64,000 bases of DNA from Chalciporus piperatus (taxonomy: Eukaryota; Basidiomycota; Agaricomycetes; Boletales; Boletaceae): assembly GCA_038093975.1 (NCBI GenBank), contig JBBPTG010000106.1, positions 24,386 to 88,385 of the forward strand. The letters run 5' to 3'. A program made the position numbers and the translations under genes. Below the pieces are notes generated by a model. It had not been told where the DNA came from. It worked only from the letters and a program-made list of their open reading frames with translations, and made no database searches. Shown here piece after piece: positions 25,151-36,502 of this stretch. Position 1 is the stretch's first letter, and each line of letters opens with the position of its first letter.

Positions 25151-27919
25151 ATGACCTCCACACCTCCTCCCCATGGCACCTTCGCCGTTCCACCAGTGCC
25201 CCGTCTGCCATCGACGGCAAATTCGAGGAATCGTAGCTCAATAGGCTCTTCCTTTTCCTTTGGCCCCCAACCTATGTTATCCTCATTCATGGTAGGAGAT
25301 ATGAGCACGTCGTCCATTCCACGTCCCCTCGCTCTCGATCCAAACCGGTCGATGCTCCCCAACTCTCCACGATCTTCCACGCGACATCATCGCAGGATGA
25401 GGGATAGCAGCAGTCGACATCCGCTCGCAAATGACACGATGGATGTCTTTCGAGACATGGAAGCGGAACATGATCCTGAGGAAAGCGAATGGGGAACGGT
25501 GGATCGCATGCGTTTATGGAGACATGATGCCCTCATGCAGCATCTGTACGAAACAGCTGCATTCTGGGGAGACAAGATCCTTTCTTGGACGAGTATGTCG
25601 CGCCGTCCTCGTATGGTTTACTTCCGCGTTTCCGTTCCACTGATACACTCTACTTTAAAGGTGATCCAAATGATGCATTTTGGCTGGCTCAGACGTACTT
25701 CATGACGCACCAGTATTCTCGTGCAGAACGGCTGCTAACGCGGCCCTTTCCTGCGAAAAGAACCAACACGGAACATGCGCGTCCAAATGGATTCAATCAC
25801 TCAACGGCAAGCTCTTCCATGGCTGGCCCTCCCTTCATGGATACCAAGGGCAAGGGCAAGGAAACACAAGAACGACCTGAACCATCCTCTCGGCTTCCCA
25901 TGGGCCCAGCAGGATTGATCAAGCTTCCAGAGGCAGTTCAGGAGAATGTCTCTAGGCTCGTGGACATGAGTGTAGCATGTCGTTATCTTGCAGCACAATG
26001 CCAAGTGAGGCAAGGAAATTGGTCAGATGCACTCGAAATACTTGGTGAGGCAAATCCTTTTCGCCACTCAGGTTAGTTCAAGTATGCAACCATGGAAGTG
26101 CTATGTTATTAACGTCCGACAGGTAGAAGTGGGGCGTCTGTTCCCAACATGGATGGTGGTATAAAAGTGAGTTGATCGTCTTTGGTTCTGGATAGGTTCT
26201 TAGCTCCTTAGGTTGAAGCATCTATGTGTCACCTGAGAGGCATCTTGATGCTCAAACTCAACCGAGGAGATCAAGCTAAGCTTTGTTTCATGGAGGCTTT
26301 GACACTGGACGTAAAATGTTATGATGCGTTTAACCAGCTGATCAGCGGGGAGATGATGACGCCAGACGAAGGTTGGCGTGACGGTTAGCTCTTATTTTCA
26401 TTATCTAATTCTTTTCCCAGAGTGGGAGTTTGTTCAGGGCCTTGCATACAAAGAGCAGACTGAAGAAGACGCAGACTTCATCCAATTGATGTATACTTCT
26501 CGACTGAGGAAATATAAACATGCCGAGGAGCATGCTCTCACTCGACAACGCCTTGTGGAAGATTTCAAGCTTTCTGACAACCCGGACGTCTTGTACAGCT
26601 TCGCGGACGCGTTATTCACTCAGCTTCGCTGGGCAGATTGCTTTGTAATCACCAGTAGGTAAGCGCGATCTGCAGTAGAGACCCGCCGTATCATGACCTG
26701 ACTCCCCGTAGAATTCTCGATCTTGTCGCATTCCACGATGCTGCTCTTCCATTGCACATCGCATGCATGTACCATATGTCCTATCTGCATTCCAAGCTCT
26801 TTGTCTTGGCCCACGAACTCGTCGAACGGGAACCAGAAAACCCTATAAGTTGGTATGCTGTTGGTGTATACTATCTCAGCATGAACAAATGGTCGCAAGC
26901 GAGACAGTACTTTAGGTCGGTACTCGTGTTTCAGTGACAGAGTTGCGTGACTGATACTGTCAGCAAAACGTCCCTAATGGACCCCCGCTTTGGCCCAGCG
27001 TGGATCGCGTTCGCTCACACGTTTGCGCTAGAAGGTGAGCATGACCATGCAGTGACCGCGTACTCCACGTGCACGCGGATGTTTGTGGGGTAGGTGTTAA
27101 ACCCTATTCACAAAACCATTTGCTGATTTATCTTAGGTCCCATCTCCCCCTCCTCTTTGTGGGCATGGAGCAAATAGTGCTTTCAAACCATGCACTTGCG
27201 GATGAGGCTCTAAATGCCGCGCATGCTGCGTGCGATAGTGATCCTCTTCTGCTGAATGAACTGGGTGTCATGGCTTTCACCCGTGGGGAGTGAGTGGTTT
27301 CCCTTCGGATGAGAACACACAGGTTGAGCTTGAATGGATAGTTTCCAGCGTGCAGCCGATCTCTTTCAACGAGCTCTGGAGCTTGCTCAAGTCACACAGT
27401 CATCTCAAAAGTCTTGGACCACGACGTACCTGAATCTTGGGACATGTTACCGAAAGCTGAAGTAAGCTCTAGACCCGAGGCTGCGACCAGACTCATAATT
27501 TGTATAGGGATTATGAAAGGGCCAAAACTAATTATAAACGGGTGCTCGAAATGGAACCTCAACATCCGCAGGGACTCGGCTTCCTCGGGATGGTCTATCA
27601 CCACCTTGAGGATACAGAACAAGCCATTGTCAAATACCATGAAGTGTGTTTCATTCACAAATATCCTGGACACACCCTGACTAGAAACTAGGCACTGAGT
27701 GTTGACCCAATCAATGGTCACCTCATCGAACTACTCAACCTTGCCTTGGAGTCGAATGCCGCATGTGGGTCTTGGGAGAAGGTATATCCGGGAGGAGAGA
27801 AAGCGTTTAGAGATATGGTGGCGTCGCTGAAGATGAAGTTTAACGAACAAGTAAGGAAAGTAGCAGAGTCCAAACCCGACGAGCTCTCTCGTTCGGAGGA
27901 TTCGATGAATGTCAGCTGA
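25151..27919 (+). CDS. CDC16: Anaphase-promoting complex subunit CDC16/APC6
   Basis: TPR scaffold subunit of the APC/C ubiquitin ligase, which drives anaphase and mitotic exit. A serine/proline-rich N-terminus ([16 protein letters not shown]) precedes the CDC16 hallmark [20 protein letters not shown], then [20 protein letters not shown]. Later TPRs are readable as [98 protein letters not shown] and [17 protein letters not shown]. The end is [20 protein letters not shown] plus DSMNVS. About ten introns; the first (GTATGT donor near 25592) joins SWTS to DPNDAFW. Essential cell-cycle gene; nothing looks broken. Confidence 0.93.
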
Positions 27920-28257
27920 TTGCGCCGAGCATGAAACACGCTGATTTACTGTAATATGAAGCGGGCGCACAGTGAGCGGTGGAGCGATCTCACGATGGTC
28001 GGTTGTCCAGGTGGCACTGATCTAGGGTGTCCCCCTTTCTGAGGTACACCCCCTCCACACGGTTGCCGAAATGCCGAGCGCTTCTTTCTCCACAATCTCT
28101 CACCGTCTTTCATAGTTGTATGCTCACGATCAATCTTACACACAGGAATGAGTGTCCTGTTTACGGAACGTGAGCTCCATGGCATGCTCGGTGTAACCCT
28201 TTTTTTCTCCCTCCTTTTTCAACTCGCTTTCGATGTCTCCGCGCTCTACCCTTCACC
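27920..28257. other. Intergenic upstream of OGT
   Basis: About 340 bases with a pyrimidine-rich tract (about 28200-28225) shortly before the OGT start, typical of fungal promoters. No gene seen. Confidence 0.4.
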
Positions 28258-31200
28258 ATGCCTTCGTTAACTGAGCTAACTAATAGTTTAGAGTCATTGA
28301 CACATCATTCCCTTGACTGGGACTCCTTGGTATGTTCAATCTGTGTTTGCATCCACTGCTTTGACATTCGTTGTAGGACCGAGTTTTGAATGTCTTGCTG
28401 ACTTCTCCGTCCCTACCGGAGAAAACTCTCGATATATGCCGCCATACGTGTAGTCAACTAATGTCTGATGACGCTTGGCTGACAACTGCAGTCAATCCGC
28501 GTAGCATTCATCGCCTTTTCAACGTGCTGGTTAACATCGGAAACCTCATGCATAGGATTGACAACAACATCCCCGCCACGACCGAATGTTATATCCACGC
28601 GATCGAAATCATCATCCAGAAACCGGAGGCATATTGCTCCAATTCCACTATGAAGCTGGCCTTTCGGGACTTTATCGTTGCTGCATGGGCGGTCGCGGTG
28701 ACTCTATCCTTCGTTCGCGAATCGTCCATTCCTCCGCACGTGACGCAAGCCTTAACCTTTGGTGGTCCAGTGAACATCCTTACCCACATTGGCGATCCGA
28801 ATTTCGACATCCTCCAAGCAGTCCATGATTCCGGCGATAATCTAATACGACTTCTAATCGACCCGTCAACGGGTTCTTTACCCAATGTCGTCTTGTTCCC
28901 CGACCAATTACACCCCTTGTCCAATTTGCTGCTCTCCTCTCAGAGAGGTTTCCTGCCTGCAATACAAGCTGCACGCGCACCTGCCAACCTATCTGACGAA
29001 CAATATTGTCAAGAGAGCAAGATGGCCACTGCTTCCGTACTCTTAGGTCTGGCCCGTAGATTCCAGGCCTCGCATACCGCCGGGCTATTTGACATCTCCG
29101 GGAAACCTTTTTGCTCGGTCGATGCACTGGTTCTCATGATGCATTATCTTGCCGCATCGCTTTATCCCAATGCTTCCACTTTGAATGACATTGGTGTCAT
29201 CCTGTGCGGTCTTGGTCCTGGGGAAGTGGTCAAAAATACTCACAATCAGCAATTGACTGCTCGGGAAGTTGCTCGATTGTATTACGAAAAAGGGTTGCAA
29301 CTCGATCCGTCGCATCCCCACCTTCTATCGAACCTCGGTTCGCTCTTGAAGGATGCCGGACAGATGAGCCGCGCTATCGGGTATGTCGTCTAAACTTGTG
29401 GGTCTGTCAACTTTCAGCTCATTAAGATCGGCGAAGGGTGTTCAATCACGCTCTGGTCTGCCATCCTGAACTAGACATTGCTTTGGTCAACATGGCCAAT
29501 ACCTTGAGGGACATGGTGGGTATTTGCGTCTCGCTCGCGGTGCAGTGGATTGAAGGTAACATAGGGCCAATGTGCTGAGGCGGTTCCATACTATTTGCGG
29601 GCAATCACAGCGAACCCCGAATTTGCTGATGCCTACTGTGGACTGAGCCAATCGATGAATGCCATCTGTCAATGGAATGGTCGAGGTGGGTTAAGTTACT
29701 CTGAACCGGATGTGGTGGTATTTAAGCGTCATTAGCCACCTGGATGCAGAAAGCTATGGAGGTCTGCGAGAAACAGCTGGCGGATGCACCACGCCAGACA
29801 CCCGGTTTACTTCGCTCAAATCCTCTCAACGATTGGCTGGTTCTGGTGCGGAAAGCTCACTCTGGTCCACTCTCGCTGGCCATCGAGCGAGAATGGAAGG
29901 CGCGCTTCGGGATTTTTATGCAAGACACTCCATCATTATTTCCCGACGAGATTGGCTTCTTGATCCGTCTAATAGAGTGGTATCAAACGAGGGTCCAGCG
30001 TCTGGGCTATATCAAGACTTACGGGCAAGTTTACCAATCGGACCATATACATACAACACAGACGCCTGAAGTCATGCCAATCCCGAATTCCTCGCTCGTT
30101 CTGGCCATTAAAGGTTTTAGGTTACCTTTTATTTTACCCTTTCATACAGTGAGTTTATTGATTTGCAGCACGGAGGCTCTCATAAATATGTTTGTCTAGT
30201 TTACCCTTCCCCTATCTGCACGGACCATCCGGTTAATTGCGCATAGAAATGGGCTTCATACCTCCTTCACCGTTTTCTCCCACTTTGGTAGGAATCTGGT
30301 TGTGTGTCCAGCACCTCCCCCGCCTTCTCGTGGAAGGATTAATATTGGCTACATCTCGAGCGATTTTAGGTGGGTACCTATCTTTGAAAAACGCATGTTT
30401 GACACCATTCCCTTTGATAGCGACCACCCATTAACGCATCTCATGAAATCGGTTTTCACCATGCACGACCAGAAACGCTTCACCGTCTTCCTTTATGCCA
30501 CAAGCCCATCGGACGGATCCGCATACCGAGCCCATTATGAACATCATACAGAATTTCGTTTCCTCGATGTCTCCTCATGGTCGAATGAAAACATCATCGA
30601 TCGAATCACAGAAGACCGAATACACATTCGTGAGTGTCTGGGCTTTGCTTCAGTGATCTAGGGTGACCTCTTTGCAGTTGTGAACCTAGGTGGCTACACC
30701 AAAGGAGCAAGAAATGAGATCTTCGCCGCACGGCCTTCTCCGGTGCAAATCTCATTGATGGGATTTGCAGGCACCTTGGCAGCGGGCAAGCTAGCTATTC
30801 GTCCAGTACAAAACATACTGACACCAGTGCAGGTTGGTGCGACTATCTCGTGTGTGATCCGATCGTCTGTCCCCCGGATTTATTTGTTCAAGCTCGTGTT
30901 ACCCGGCGATCTTCAAAAACCAGGTCGTCCATGGATATTTGCCCAGATGTTGGTGTACCTGTCAACGAGGGGAGTGACCCAGCCTCCCCCGAGAACGACT
31001 GGATCTAGTGCGCGTTTAAGGCGACTCAACGAATTTCCGATCTGACACTTCGAGATTCCAGCACCGAATGCCCGATTTATATGCCGGTAAGCAGGATGAT
31101 CATTTCCATCAAAGTGACGGCCAACGCGCGTTCTTAGCACACCTACTTCGCAACGGACCATAAACAGTCCTATATCCATGATAGCTCAATGTCGGGGATG

Positions 31201-32374
31201 GTAACGACACGCTGGCAGGATGAGCTGCGGCGCCGAGACGACCTTCGGGCGTCCATATTTCCAGACTTGCCAAAGCGAGTTCTTGTCACGGATTCGCGAT
31301 CTGTATGCTGATTACTTGCTATTTAGGGACGTCATCATCTTTGCCAACTTCAATCAGGTATGGTGGATTACTTTCGCTGCTGATGGATACTAACTGACCG
31401 TTTGTAGCTCTACAAGGTACTTGAGCGTCGAGTGGTGTTGCTGTCTACTGACCCTTGTCATAATGCTTGTCGTTGTAGATCGATCCTGTGAGTGTTTCAC
31501 GTTTTCCGGGTGCGAAGCGCGATCGCTCATGTAACTAAGGTGATATTCTGGACGTGGCTACGGATTCTGTCTCGCGTTCAACGTAGTATCTTGTGGCTAC
31601 TTCGCTTTCCAGCAGCTGGAGAGCCGAATCTCCTGCAGGCTGCGGTCGCATGGGCTGGTCCCGAGGTGGCGTCTCGCATCCGCTTCACAGAAGTTGCCCC
31701 CAAGGATACCCACATTGCTCGTTGTTGTGTAGCTGATCTTGTTTTAGACACTGCTGAGGTGGGCACCTTTTGTCTTCACGCAGAAACGGTCTAACGATGC
31801 ATCCGCGGAACCAGTGCAGCGCCCATACCATTGCCGCTGAGTATGTATCACATCGAGTGACCGACACCCGTATAACTGAGAGAACGACATTCTTAGCGTA
31901 CTCTGGTCTGGCACACCGATATTAGCGTGTCTATGGCCAAGTCACAGACACAGGATGGCCTCCCGCGTGGCAGCCAGTCTCGCGTATGCCACAGGACTGG
32001 GCAAGCGGATGGTGGTGAACAGTCGGGAAGAGTACGAAGAGCGTGCGGTTGCGCTCGCGTCTACTTTCGGCCCACCCAGCGTTCACCCCGCGACAATGCC
32101 GCCAGTCTCCTGCGATCAGTCTGGAACAATGGCCGGGTCCATTCCACAGAGCTGGTCAGAAGGCTCGGAGCTCCTGGACCTCCGCCGACGCCTTTTCCTT
32201 GCACGAGACACCATGCCTCTGTTCGACACCCGTCGATGGGTGAAGAATCTAGAGAAGGGTTACGTCGCGGCATGGAAACGGTGGGTGGACGGATCGCAGT
32301 TTCGGGTAGGATATGATGGCGAAGGGCCGATCGTCGTCAAGGACGACGATGACGCGCCTTTGAGGTTTGTTTAG
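28258..32374 (+). CDS. OGT: O-GlcNAc transferase-like protein, GT41 family (TPR + catalytic)
   Basis: Glycosyltransferase of family 41 (OGT/SPY), which transfers a sugar from a nucleotide donor to Ser/Thr of cytosolic and nuclear proteins. The N-terminal half carries TPRs, for example [40 protein letters not shown] and [20 protein letters not shown]. The catalytic part begins [20 protein letters not shown], with the histidine equivalent to the human active-site region. [30 protein letters not shown] (catalytic-lysine motif), [25 protein letters not shown] and [17 protein letters not shown] follow; all key motifs are present. About fifteen introns, including two 9-base exons (31408-31416 and 31479-31487) and a GC-AG intron at 31275-31326. 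Start [20 protein letters not shown]; stop at 32372-32374. The sugar donor (GlcNAc or fucose) cannot be fixed from sequence. Confidence 0.9.
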
Positions 32375-32569
32375 CTATGAGATGTCTCATTCTCCGAGTT
32401 ATTATTTATCCTCGTACTGATACCAACATACACACTGTATATCCGTACTGTAGTAGTTCCGCATCTATGTTGTTATTCTGCAATCCACTTTGTGGCGTCC
32501 TTATGATTCAAAGTCCGATGAGTGTACAAGTTGAAGTCTCTTTTTAGATTCGGCACCCATCTCAGTCAC

Positions 32570-34025
32570 ATGTCTGAATCTTCGCCGCTGTTGGGCGCGT
32601 TCTATGTCGACATCGCCTCGCCCCCTTTCAATGAAAGCTCAGGCTCATTCCGATGCTTAGCCGGGCTCGCTGAGCGTGCATTCACACTCGCCGATCAACA
32701 AGCCGGCTTCAATGTGACGCCCAGCATGGAGGAGAAGCACCGCTACGCAAACATACTCTGCCCGGTCGGTAACTTCGACGTTGATCCATATCCCATCAAA
32801 GCCGTCCTACACCAGGACACGGCAGCGATGCACGCACAGGAGGTCACCATCGAATTTCAGACCCTGACCGTGGAGTGCCAGGGTTTACCCAATCTACCCA
32901 TCCAGCCAGAACTGATCAAAGATGTTCGGGAGGAGATAATGCCGTATTTGGAGGGCGTGTGGCGGCGGAAGAGGGCGAGGGAGACGGCTCACCAAACTCG
33001 GGAGAACCTCGCTTGGAGGGTACGCGTATAGCAACATCACCTACACATACTTCAAGGCTGACACTCATCAGGATTTCGTTGAGCGCATCGAAAAACACAC
33101 TATCTTCCCCGCTGGACAAAGTTCAGACTCTGATTCCCTTCGCAACGAGAGACGATGTCCAGTGTGCTGTAGGCAGACCACACCATGCATCACCTGTCGC
33201 GGGATCCTGTGCTTGAACAGAGAATGCGCAGCTTCACACCTCGTTCCATTCCAATCGTGCTCTATTCACGTCTCCACCGCTGCGTGTCTTCCCTGCTTGG
33301 TCCAGGACAACGCCCAAGGAATACCATCACTCGGACAGTGTCCGGACTGCGATAAGTGGTTCTGTCAATTCGAGTTGACGTGGTGCCTTGGTCGTCCCAG
33401 CGATGCGCTAAACAGGTCTCCGGGAGACCACTTTCACCGTCTACCCAACAGTGCACGCGATCACCCGACGAGGCCCATAGGATGTGAAACTTGCACCGGG
33501 GAACAAGCTCGACCGCACTGCTCCAACGGAAAATGTTGGTCGAGAATCGATGGATCTATCAGCGTCTGCAACTCGTGCTCTCCCGGGGGTGGATCTTCGT
33601 GCGCATGCGAACAGTCCTGGGTGTGCGATGACTGCATGTCATCCCCGGAGAACGGTTTTAAACAATGCCCGCGGTGCAAACGGATGTACTGCATATACGA
33701 ATGCGAGTACATCCGATTTTGTGCCGAGTGTGGTAGTACGACGTTGTGCGACGATTGTGTCGAGGAAGATGGGAGTTACCTTGAAGGAGAAGACGTTTCG
33801 GACGGGGTGACGCTGGAAGCAACATGCAAGGCTGGGCGTTGTGCAGAAGTGTTCTGTGGCTCGTGTGTGAAAGGGGCGCAATGCGGAGGCTGCAGAAACA
33901 CGTTCTGCAGTTTGTGTGCGCTACTTCAACCATGTGATTCGTGCGGTGGTCGATTCTGCACCTTGTGCTATCGTACGCCCAGGCGAACATGTAATTCTTG
34001 CAATCCTTACACTAGTAGAACATGA
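32570..34025 (+). CDS. Cysteine-rich zinc-ribbon-like protein of unknown function
   Basis: I do not recognise the family. The first exon (MSESSPLLGAFYVDIASPPF...) has no obvious domain and ends in a basic helix, LEGVWRRKRARETAHQTREN. One intron (about 33020-33071) leads to a second exon packed with paired cysteines: CPVCCRQTTPCITCRGILC, CPDCDKWFCQFE, CETC, CNSC, CACEQSWVCDDC, CPRCKRMYC, CAECGSTTLCDDC, CGSCVKGAQCGGCRNTFC, CDSCGGRFCTLCYRTPRRTC and CNSC. The regular CxxC pairs suggest several stacked zinc ribbons, resembling zinc-ribbon/RING-like adaptors, but spacing fits no single family I can name. The ATG at 32570 is the first in a clean frame. A protein-protein or ubiquitin-related adaptor is only a guess. 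Confidence 0.7.
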
Positions 34026-34768
34026 ATTGGACTATTGCTGGAGGTAATATTTCAAGTTGGAATCTTGCATCAGGGCCGAATCCCCTCCCATACGGTTTCG
34101 GTGGTATCAGAATTCACCCCGGGTGATGGTCTGCGACGTTATAGACCTCATTTTGCAATGTGAAGCAATGCCTTGTCCCCCTTCATCTGCAAAGCGTCAA
34201 AATAACGTACTCATTCCACCACACTTTGGGAGGCTCTCATTGGCCAAGCAGACTGTAAGCGACCCCAAAACGAGCTAAGCGGTCCAGCCGAGCTCATTGA
34301 GCGCTCAATGAGCGCTTAGAAAAAGCTGATGGCCTTCTCCTTAGTCGCCCATCACACCGAAGAACATCCAATGTCTGCTACTTACCAGTGACTCCGACCG
34401 AGGCCAAGCCGTCCCGATCACGCCTTCCTTTTTGAGCAAGGGGTGCTGAGAACGCGAACCATGTCACCAAGTCACAATCTTTGCCATCTTTTTCTTCTGA
34501 CTCACACCGCGACAATGACTAGAGACTCGCAGAGCCAAAACGTACGTATAAACCACAAAAAAACAGCATAGAATGTCCCAGACTGATATCATAATCGTTA
34601 TAAAAGCCATAGCAGCAGCAAGCAAAAGACCGACTCCAAGCAAGTCGATGACCAGTAACAAGCAAGAGGATATCGAACACGTGAATCACGAATCGCGATG
34701 AACACATACTGCCAAGGTTGACGTTGAGCCGCCGTGGTAGGGTCAAGGTGAGCAGGACTTACATCACC
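34026..34768. other. Intergenic with a perfect 22-base palindrome
   Basis: About 740 bases between the convergent cysteine-rich gene and MAF1. A perfect palindrome lies at 34292-34313 (see findings). Hydrophobic minus-strand frames at 34464-34746 look like the MAF1 3' untranslated region rather than a gene. Confidence 0.4.
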
Positions 34769-35902
34769 CTAGACAGATGCGCTGAGCCCCAAAGCCCTTG
34801 CTCCAGCGCCGACGCCACCTTCCCATCCAAAGAATCTCTCCCCCGTCGAGCTGTATCCGGTTTCGTTCTCGAATCCCGGAAGCTCATCATCTTCGTCCCA
34901 TGCTCCAGCCGCACGTCTCGTGCGCGCCCATACGGATATGAACAGTATCCGTTTCAGTTTCGGGTTCAGGAAGAACCAGTGAGAAGACCACAACAAGGCT
35001 CCATCCCGACGCTTGAGACGGACGTGGGGAAAGTCCGAGAGCAGGGGAGAGTCGCTACTGCTACTGCTGTTGTTGCGCATGGGTATACGCTGGCGTTTGT
35101 CGCTAGTGTAGGCGCTGTGGGAAGAGATGCGGTGTTGGGAAGTGGTCGATTCATCGACGTCATACTCGTCAAACTCAAATCCACTCTCGTCATCGATGTC
35201 ATCCGAGGAGTATTCATCACCCACGGAAGCGACGTCGTCCTCGTCATCAGAGTAGTCGTTGGCGTGGGGGTCAGAATCAATGTCAGGTGAGTAGGAGAAC
35301 ACCTGGCAATCGTTTAGCCCGATGGCGTCGTCCAATATTCGATAAAGAGTCGGGTGAGTGCCCGACATTATCGGAGGGGGTGCATATGGGCTAGTGAGTG
35401 TCTGCATGAGGGGGGATGACGAAGACGAGGTAGGGACTGAAGAGGGGAAAAAGTTGGGCGACGTGGGTGGGTAAGCGGAATAAGTGCGGGGTGCACGTAC
35501 ACCTCCACGGTGAGGAGACAGGAGTGTCGTGCTGAGTGAGTTGAGTACGCTTGCGCCGCTCTTCTCCTTGATGAAGTGAGCGGGTCGCACGTCTGAGAAC
35601 TCGTGGTCAGGAAAGGCGATGTTGAGAGTCGCGATGAGCAGGTAGAGTGTCTTTCGGGATGCCTGCTTGTCCATTGGACCAAAGGGTGTTTCTTCAGGCT
35701 CACGATCGAGCCATGAAGGGAGAGGAGGCGAATGAGACAACTCGTCGTTGTAGGCGTGTTCGAGAGACTTGAAGAGCTTCTTGTCGCGCTTGATGTTCTT
35801 GCAGCTGTATGCTTCGATTCTTGTGTGTACAGAGCACTCTGGCCCCTCGTGAGTGAGGGCCTGAGCCAGACGAGAAAGTTCGGGGAACTCTATGTACTTC
35901 AT
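34769..35902 (-). CDS. MAF1: MAF1, repressor of RNA polymerase III
   Basis: Conserved phosphoprotein that shuts down RNA polymerase III transcription in stress and under TORC1 inhibition. The single exon begins MKYIEFPELSRLAQALTHEG and contains the Maf1 signatures IEAYSCKNIKRDKKLFKSLE, RKTLYLLIATLNIAFPDHEF and, near the end, WSSHWFFLNPKLKRILFISV. Between them is a long serine- and acid-rich insert (DYSDDEDDVASVGDEYSSDD), larger than in yeast homologues of the core but typical of fungi with phosphorylated linkers. The ATG at 35902 gives the family start directly. The tail after the conserved core (ARTRRAAGAWDEDDELPGFE) is family-like. With NPR3 at the window start, two TORC1-pathway genes are present. 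Confidence 0.93.
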   Translation of the reverse strand: MKYIEFPELSRLAQALTHEGPECSVHTRIEAYSCKNIKRDKKLFKSLEHAYNDELSHSPPLPSWLDREPEETPFGPMDKQASRKTLYLLIATLNIAFPDHEFSDVRPAHFIKEKSGASVLNSLSTTLLSPHRGGVRAPRTYSAYPPTSPNFFPSSVPTSSSSSPLMQTLTSPYAPPPIMSGTHPTLYRILDDAIGLNDCQVFSYSPDIDSDPHANDYSDDEDDVASVGDEYSSDDIDDESGFEFDEYDVDESTTSQHRISSHSAYTSDKRQRIPMRNNSSSSSDSPLLSDFPHVRLKRRDGALLWSSHWFFLNPKLKRILFISVWARTRRAAGAWDEDDELPGFENETGYSSTGERFFGWEGGVGAGARALGLSASV

Positions 35903-36502
35903 CGTCCTTGTCGTCCTTGTCTTTGTCCAGGTCAGTCTGCGGGGGAGGAGGCAGCGAGGCTGTCGGAGTGGAAACTCGTAATCCTATTGGCTCCGAATCC
36001 GAATCCCTTTTCAAGAATTGTGGCGCTGCCCCCAATCTCAGGTCTGTCAGTGTCACTCAAGTCTTGGTTGAAACGTTCGTGGGCGATCTCGACGTCCGTT
36101 CAGCGGGCAAGTTTATCTACGCGTTTACCCCTGTAATTGATCATCTCATATCTCTGAGATTGCCAGGAACAACGAATGGTTAACATTGTCAGCCTCAGGT
36201 TCTGTGCGATGATGGGGACTAGCTAGCCCTCTCCGTGTGAAAAAAGTCACCCTTCCAAAGCTAAGTAGAATGTTCGGATCACCAACACTGACAGCCCGCA
36301 GCCGTGTCTGCACGTGCGAGGGCCCGACCTGCTGGCATGGGGACTTGTACTTCAAACGGTGGGATACCATGGCTTGGCATTGCAGTTTATCTCGCGCAAT
36401 TGTTTGGAAAAGAACAAGGCGGGTTTCGGTTCGGTTATCCTAATGACCGGTACCCACGTTGACAGAGCCTACCAATACAGTAAATCCCCTAGACCGTTCC
36501 CC
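35903..36502. other. Intergenic upstream of MAF1, downstream of mannanase
   Basis: About 600 bases holding the MAF1 promoter and the mannanase 3' end; both genes are on the minus strand. Plus-strand frames here overlap the MAF1 upstream region and carry no motifs. Confidence 0.4.

Noticed and set aside
33639..33990. Minus-strand ORFs opposite the cysteine-rich gene
   Set aside because: Mirror frames of CxxC codons (rich in His, Thr and Arg); no independent evidence.
34464..34746. Hydrophobic minus-strand ORFs suggesting a small membrane protein
   Set aside because: Two overlapping frames share the same bases, directly after the MAF1 stop; most simply 3' untranslated sequence.
34718..35290. 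190-codon plus-strand ORF across MAF1
   Set aside because: Lies opposite the conserved MAF1 C-terminal region and serine/acid-rich insert; valine-rich composition is a reverse-complement artefact.
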